DNA from: M3007 sp041736625
GTDB lineage: Bacteria > Bacteroidota > Bacteroidia > Chitinophagales > Saprospiraceae
Assembly (NCBI GenBank): GCA_041736625.1
Contig: JBGSTG010000011.1
Span: forward strand, 1-8,539
Direction of reading: 5' to 3'
Length of the DNA stretch: 8,539 bases
Shown here: in pieces, positions 6,281 to 8,539 of the stretch
How the letters are laid out: the number at the start of each line of letters is the position of its first letter
Numbering within the stretch: position 1 is the first letter of the stretch
The notes under the pieces: generated by a model
Told to the model about the DNA's origin: nothing
The model's input: only the letters and a program-made list of their open reading frames with translations
Databases searched by the model: none
Program-made: the position numbers and the translations under genes

Positions 6281-7888
6281 ATGGATGTTTTAACAAAAGA
6301 GCAGCGCCGGAAAAACATGCAAGCGATCAAAAGTAAGGATACCAAGATTGAGGTCATCCTTGCAAAGGCGTTATGGAGTAGAGGCTTTAGATATACTAAA
6401 AACAACAATAAAGTATTTGGACGGCCTGACATTGTATTTTCTAAGTATAAAATCGCCATTTTTTGCGATAGCGAGTACTTTCACGGAAAAGATTGGGAGA
6501 TAGCAAAAAACAGGATAAAAAGCAATCAGGAGTTTTGGCATAAGAAGATAGAAGGTAATATAAGGCGCGATAATGAGGTAAACGAGCAACTTAGACAGGA
6601 AGGTTGGATCGTTCTTCGATTTTGGGGCGATGAAATCAAAAAAAATACCGAACTTTGTGTTTTAAAAATCAACAAAGTTATTATGGAGCAACAGTCCGTT
6701 AAATACTCTGACCTTCGGAAAAAATTAAAGATCGGAGAGGGTAAAACCAAATTTAATGCTGAATTAGCAAATGTGACCCATTATCTGCAAAATAAAGATA
6801 ATGGTGTGTCATATCATTTCAAGCCCTACGCACTTGAGTATATCGAGCAACTTCGTTTGGTGGCGGAAGACCATAATATACAGTATGAGTTGCCAATCGA
6901 CTGGGACGTACCCTTTCCACCTGTAAAAGATCCTAAGTTTAAGTTTATTGACCTTTTTGCAGGGATTGGAGGTTTTCGCCTAGCATTTCAAAATCTTGGT
7001 GGGAAGTGCGTATTCACATCAGAATGGAATCCGTTTTCACAAAAGACATACGAAGCAAATTTTGGGGAGGTTCCGTTCGGAGACATCACTCAAATATACG
7101 AAAATAACATACCGAATCACGATATTTTACTGGCAGGTTTTCCGTGTCAGCCTTTTTCTATTGCAGGGGTAAGTAAGAAAAAGAGTTTAGGCCGTGAACA
7201 TGGTTTTAAAGATGAAGCACAGGGGACTTTATTTTTTGATATTGTAAGAATATTAGAATCAAAAAGGCCAAAGGCTTTCATGCTGGAAAATGTCAAAAAC
7301 CTTGTATCGCACGATAAAGGTAATACATTTAGAGTTATAAGAGGCGCTTTAGAAGAGATTGGATATTCAATTCATTATCACGTACTTGATGGAAAACATT
7401 ATGTGCCGCAACATAGAGAAAGGATTATAGTCGTTGGCTTTAATAAAGAGGTATTTGGCGGGAAAGAACAGTTCAAATTCCCTGAGAAGCCCAATACAGA
7501 ACAGAAGATAAAGTATATTTTAGAACAGGACGTACCGGATAAATATACACTGACTGACAAACTTTGGGGGTATCTACAAAACTATGCTGCCAAGCACAAA
7601 GAAAAAGGCAATGGATTTGGCTTTGGATTGGCTGATTTTGAAGGAGTTACGCGCACAATAAGCGCACGATACTACAAGGACGGCTCAGAGATTTTGATAC
7701 CCCAGGAAGGCAAGAACCCTCGACGACTGACACCAAGAGAGTGCGCACGATTACAGGGCTACCCGGACAATTTTAAGATACCTGTTTCAGACAATCAGGC
7801 ATATAGACAGTTTGGAAATTCCGTAGTTATGCCATTGATTCAGGCAGTAGGACAAAATATCGTAAAGGTTATAACAGATCAAGAATGA
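6281..7888 (+). CDS. dcm: Fused Vsr-type mismatch endonuclease and Dcm-like DNA (cytosine-5-)-methyltransferase
   Basis: One 535-residue frame holds two enzymes. Residues 1-134 are a Vsr-family nuclease, which nicks at T:G mismatches left by 5-methylcytosine deamination: RRKNMQAIKSKDTKIE ends at E24, GRPD at 47-50, CDSEYFHG at 62-69, and an RFWGDEI segment near 113-120. Residues 135-220 form a linker resembling a methyltransferase N-terminal extension. Residues 221-535 are a complete C5-methyltransferase: motif I DLFAGIGG 224-231, motif IV PCQPFS with catalytic Cys289, ENV 336-338, QHRER 377-381, target-recognition region about 390-480, RRLTPRE from 481, and QFGNSV 510-515. The pieces KGNGFGFG, SARYYKDGSEILI (461-473) and IPVSDNQAYRQFGNSVV closely resemble E. 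coli Dcm as I recall it, so CCWGG is the predicted target. In E. coli the genes are separate and ordered dcm then vsr. AT-rich codons suggest acquisition. The Vsr part lacks the zinc cysteines of the E. coli enzyme. Confidence 0.92.
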   Translation: MDVLTKEQRRKNMQAIKSKDTKIEVILAKALWSRGFRYTKNNNKVFGRPDIVFSKYKIAIFCDSEYFHGKDWEIAKNRIKSNQEFWHKKIEGNIRRDNEVNEQLRQEGWIVLRFWGDEIKKNTELCVLKINKVIMEQQSVKYSDLRKKLKIGEGKTKFNAELANVTHYLQNKDNGVSYHFKPYALEYIEQLRLVAEDHNIQYELPIDWDVPFPPVKDPKFKFIDLFAGIGGFRLAFQNLGGKCVFTSEWNPFSQKTYEANFGEVPFGDITQIYENNIPNHDILLAGFPCQPFSIAGVSKKKSLGREHGFKDEAQGTLFFDIVRILESKRPKAFMLENVKNLVSHDKGNTFRVIRGALEEIGYSIHYHVLDGKHYVPQHRERIIVVGFNKEVFGGKEQFKFPEKPNTEQKIKYILEQDVPDKYTLTDKLWGYLQNYAAKHKEKGNGFGFGLADFEGVTRTISARYYKDGSEILIPQEGKNPRRLTPRECARLQGYPDNFKIPVSDNQAYRQFGNSVVMPLIQAVGQNIVKVITDQE

Positions 7889-8539
7889 ATCTGAGCAATC
7901 TAAAGCGACTATTTGCGGATTATGGATGCAATAAACTGTATATCAAAACTTTATCGGCCAATGACAATTCAAAAAATCAAGTCTATTTTGGTGGCAGTTT
8001 CGAGATTTTGAACATCCTGCCGATAACGGAGATCAGAAATGAATCTGCCGGAGATTGGAATCGTGAGCGGTTCAAGGCTTCGATTGATTTTGCCTGGTTA
8101 TCTGATGACGGCGGACTTTTTCCGGCACCAAAATCACAGTTGGTTCTGTATCCAAAATATCCAGAGGTCCGGTTTTCCGGTTTTTTGGCTGGTTGCGAGC
8201 GACCACCGTCTGACCTGATGACGCAAAGACTACCCGGAAGACTTTTGTTTTTTGCAATTGCCAAGACAGGTCAGGTTCTTGGATATGTTGCAGGCCCTGA
8301 TTCTGATATTGCGCGTGAGTTTGAGGTGCTGAATCTAACAACTGAACATGGCGTTTTCAGTATTATTGAGTTGCCTGCTATTGCTAACAATAAGAATGTA
8401 CTACTATCTGAATTATGCAGGATTTCCCGATTGGGCTGGATTCAATCCAAGCGTTTGGATGCAAGCGGCTATATTTTGCCTTGTGATGCTCCGAATTGTG
8501 GTGGTTACACGCTAGAAGCGGAGTTGGGGATTACGCCAA
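7885..8539 (+). CDS. Restriction endonuclease, EcoRII-N-like domain plus MvaI/BcnI-like catalytic domain; 3' end outside window
   Basis: The frame from the ATG at 7885 is open to the window edge (218 codons). It overlaps the stop of the methyltransferase gene as ATGA, implying translational coupling and one operon with the modification gene first. Residues 18-34 (LYIKTLSANDNSKNQVY) resemble the start of the EcoRII N-terminal effector domain (YIKRLSAND...QV). Residues 80-101 include PAPKSQLVLYPKYP and RFSGFL. The last visible stretch, ESKRLD-like QSKRLD followed by GGYTLEAELGITP (206-218), matches the beginning of the MvaI/BcnI catalytic fold, where MvaI has GKTFEDLL with a catalytic Glu; E211 would be that residue. 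The remaining metal ligands and the ExK-type motif should lie just past the edge. Both families act at CCWGG or CCSGG, fitting the Dcm-like partner. Family assignment is from recalled motifs. Cleavage activity cannot be judged from the fragment. Confidence 0.8.
   Translation, partial: MNLSNLKRLFADYGCNKLYIKTLSANDNSKNQVYFGGSFEILNILPITEIRNESAGDWNRERFKASIDFAWLSDDGGLFPAPKSQLVLYPKYPEVRFSGFLAGCERPPSDLMTQRLPGRLLFFAIAKTGQVLGYVAGPDSDIAREFEVLNLTTEHGVFSIIELPAIANNKNVLLSELCRISRLGWIQSKRLDASGYILPCDAPNCGGYTLEAELGITP

Noticed and set aside
7983..8341. Minus-strand frames opposite the endonuclease gene
   Set aside because: The plus-strand frame from 7885 is open to the edge, overlaps the upstream stop as ATGA and carries family motifs; the antisense frames have none.

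Overview
The window most likely comes from a GC-rich member of the Bacteroidota, probably a Saprospiria-like lineage. Three things point there: a giant secreted protein built from Ig/PKD/SprB-like modules, a PolX-PHP protein with the N-terminus typical of that phylum, and promoter-like boxes resembling the Bacteroidota -7 consensus TAnnTTTG. The phylum call is fairly firm; the class is a guess.

Region 1 (positions 1-4111, minus strand) is a single open frame that runs off the left edge. It starts with a signal peptide and then carries at least 19 copies of a module of about 70 residues. Each module has a WSxG core and ends in a VTVTDxxGC-type motif. The copies are nested: three successive modules (69+70+70 residues) form a 627-bp super-repeat that recurs with exact spacing five times and once more at 633 bp. 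It is probably a cell-surface or type IX-secreted adhesin whose C-terminus lies outside the window.

Region 2 (4112-4317) is a divergent intergenic region with a candidate promoter on each strand.

Region 3 (4318-5970, plus strand) encodes a PolX-family protein with a C-terminal PHP domain. The PHP metal ligands look intact, but the polymerase aspartates do not.

Region 4 (5971-6280) is non-coding. It contains an imperfect inverted repeat of about 33 bp per arm and marks a visible shift from GC-rich to AT-richer DNA.

Region 5 (6281 to the right edge, plus strand) is a restriction-modification cassette. Its first gene is one polypeptide that joins a Vsr-type very-short-patch-repair nuclease to a Dcm-like C5-cytosine methyltransferase. 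The second gene overlaps the first through ATGA and is cut by the window edge. It looks like a restriction endonuclease with an EcoRII-N-like N-terminal segment followed by the start of an MvaI/BcnI-like catalytic domain. All three parts come from families tied to CCWGG/CCNGG sites, so the cassette plausibly methylates, cleaves and repairs deamination at that sequence. The Vsr-Dcm fusion and the apparently hybrid endonuclease are the most interesting parts of the window.
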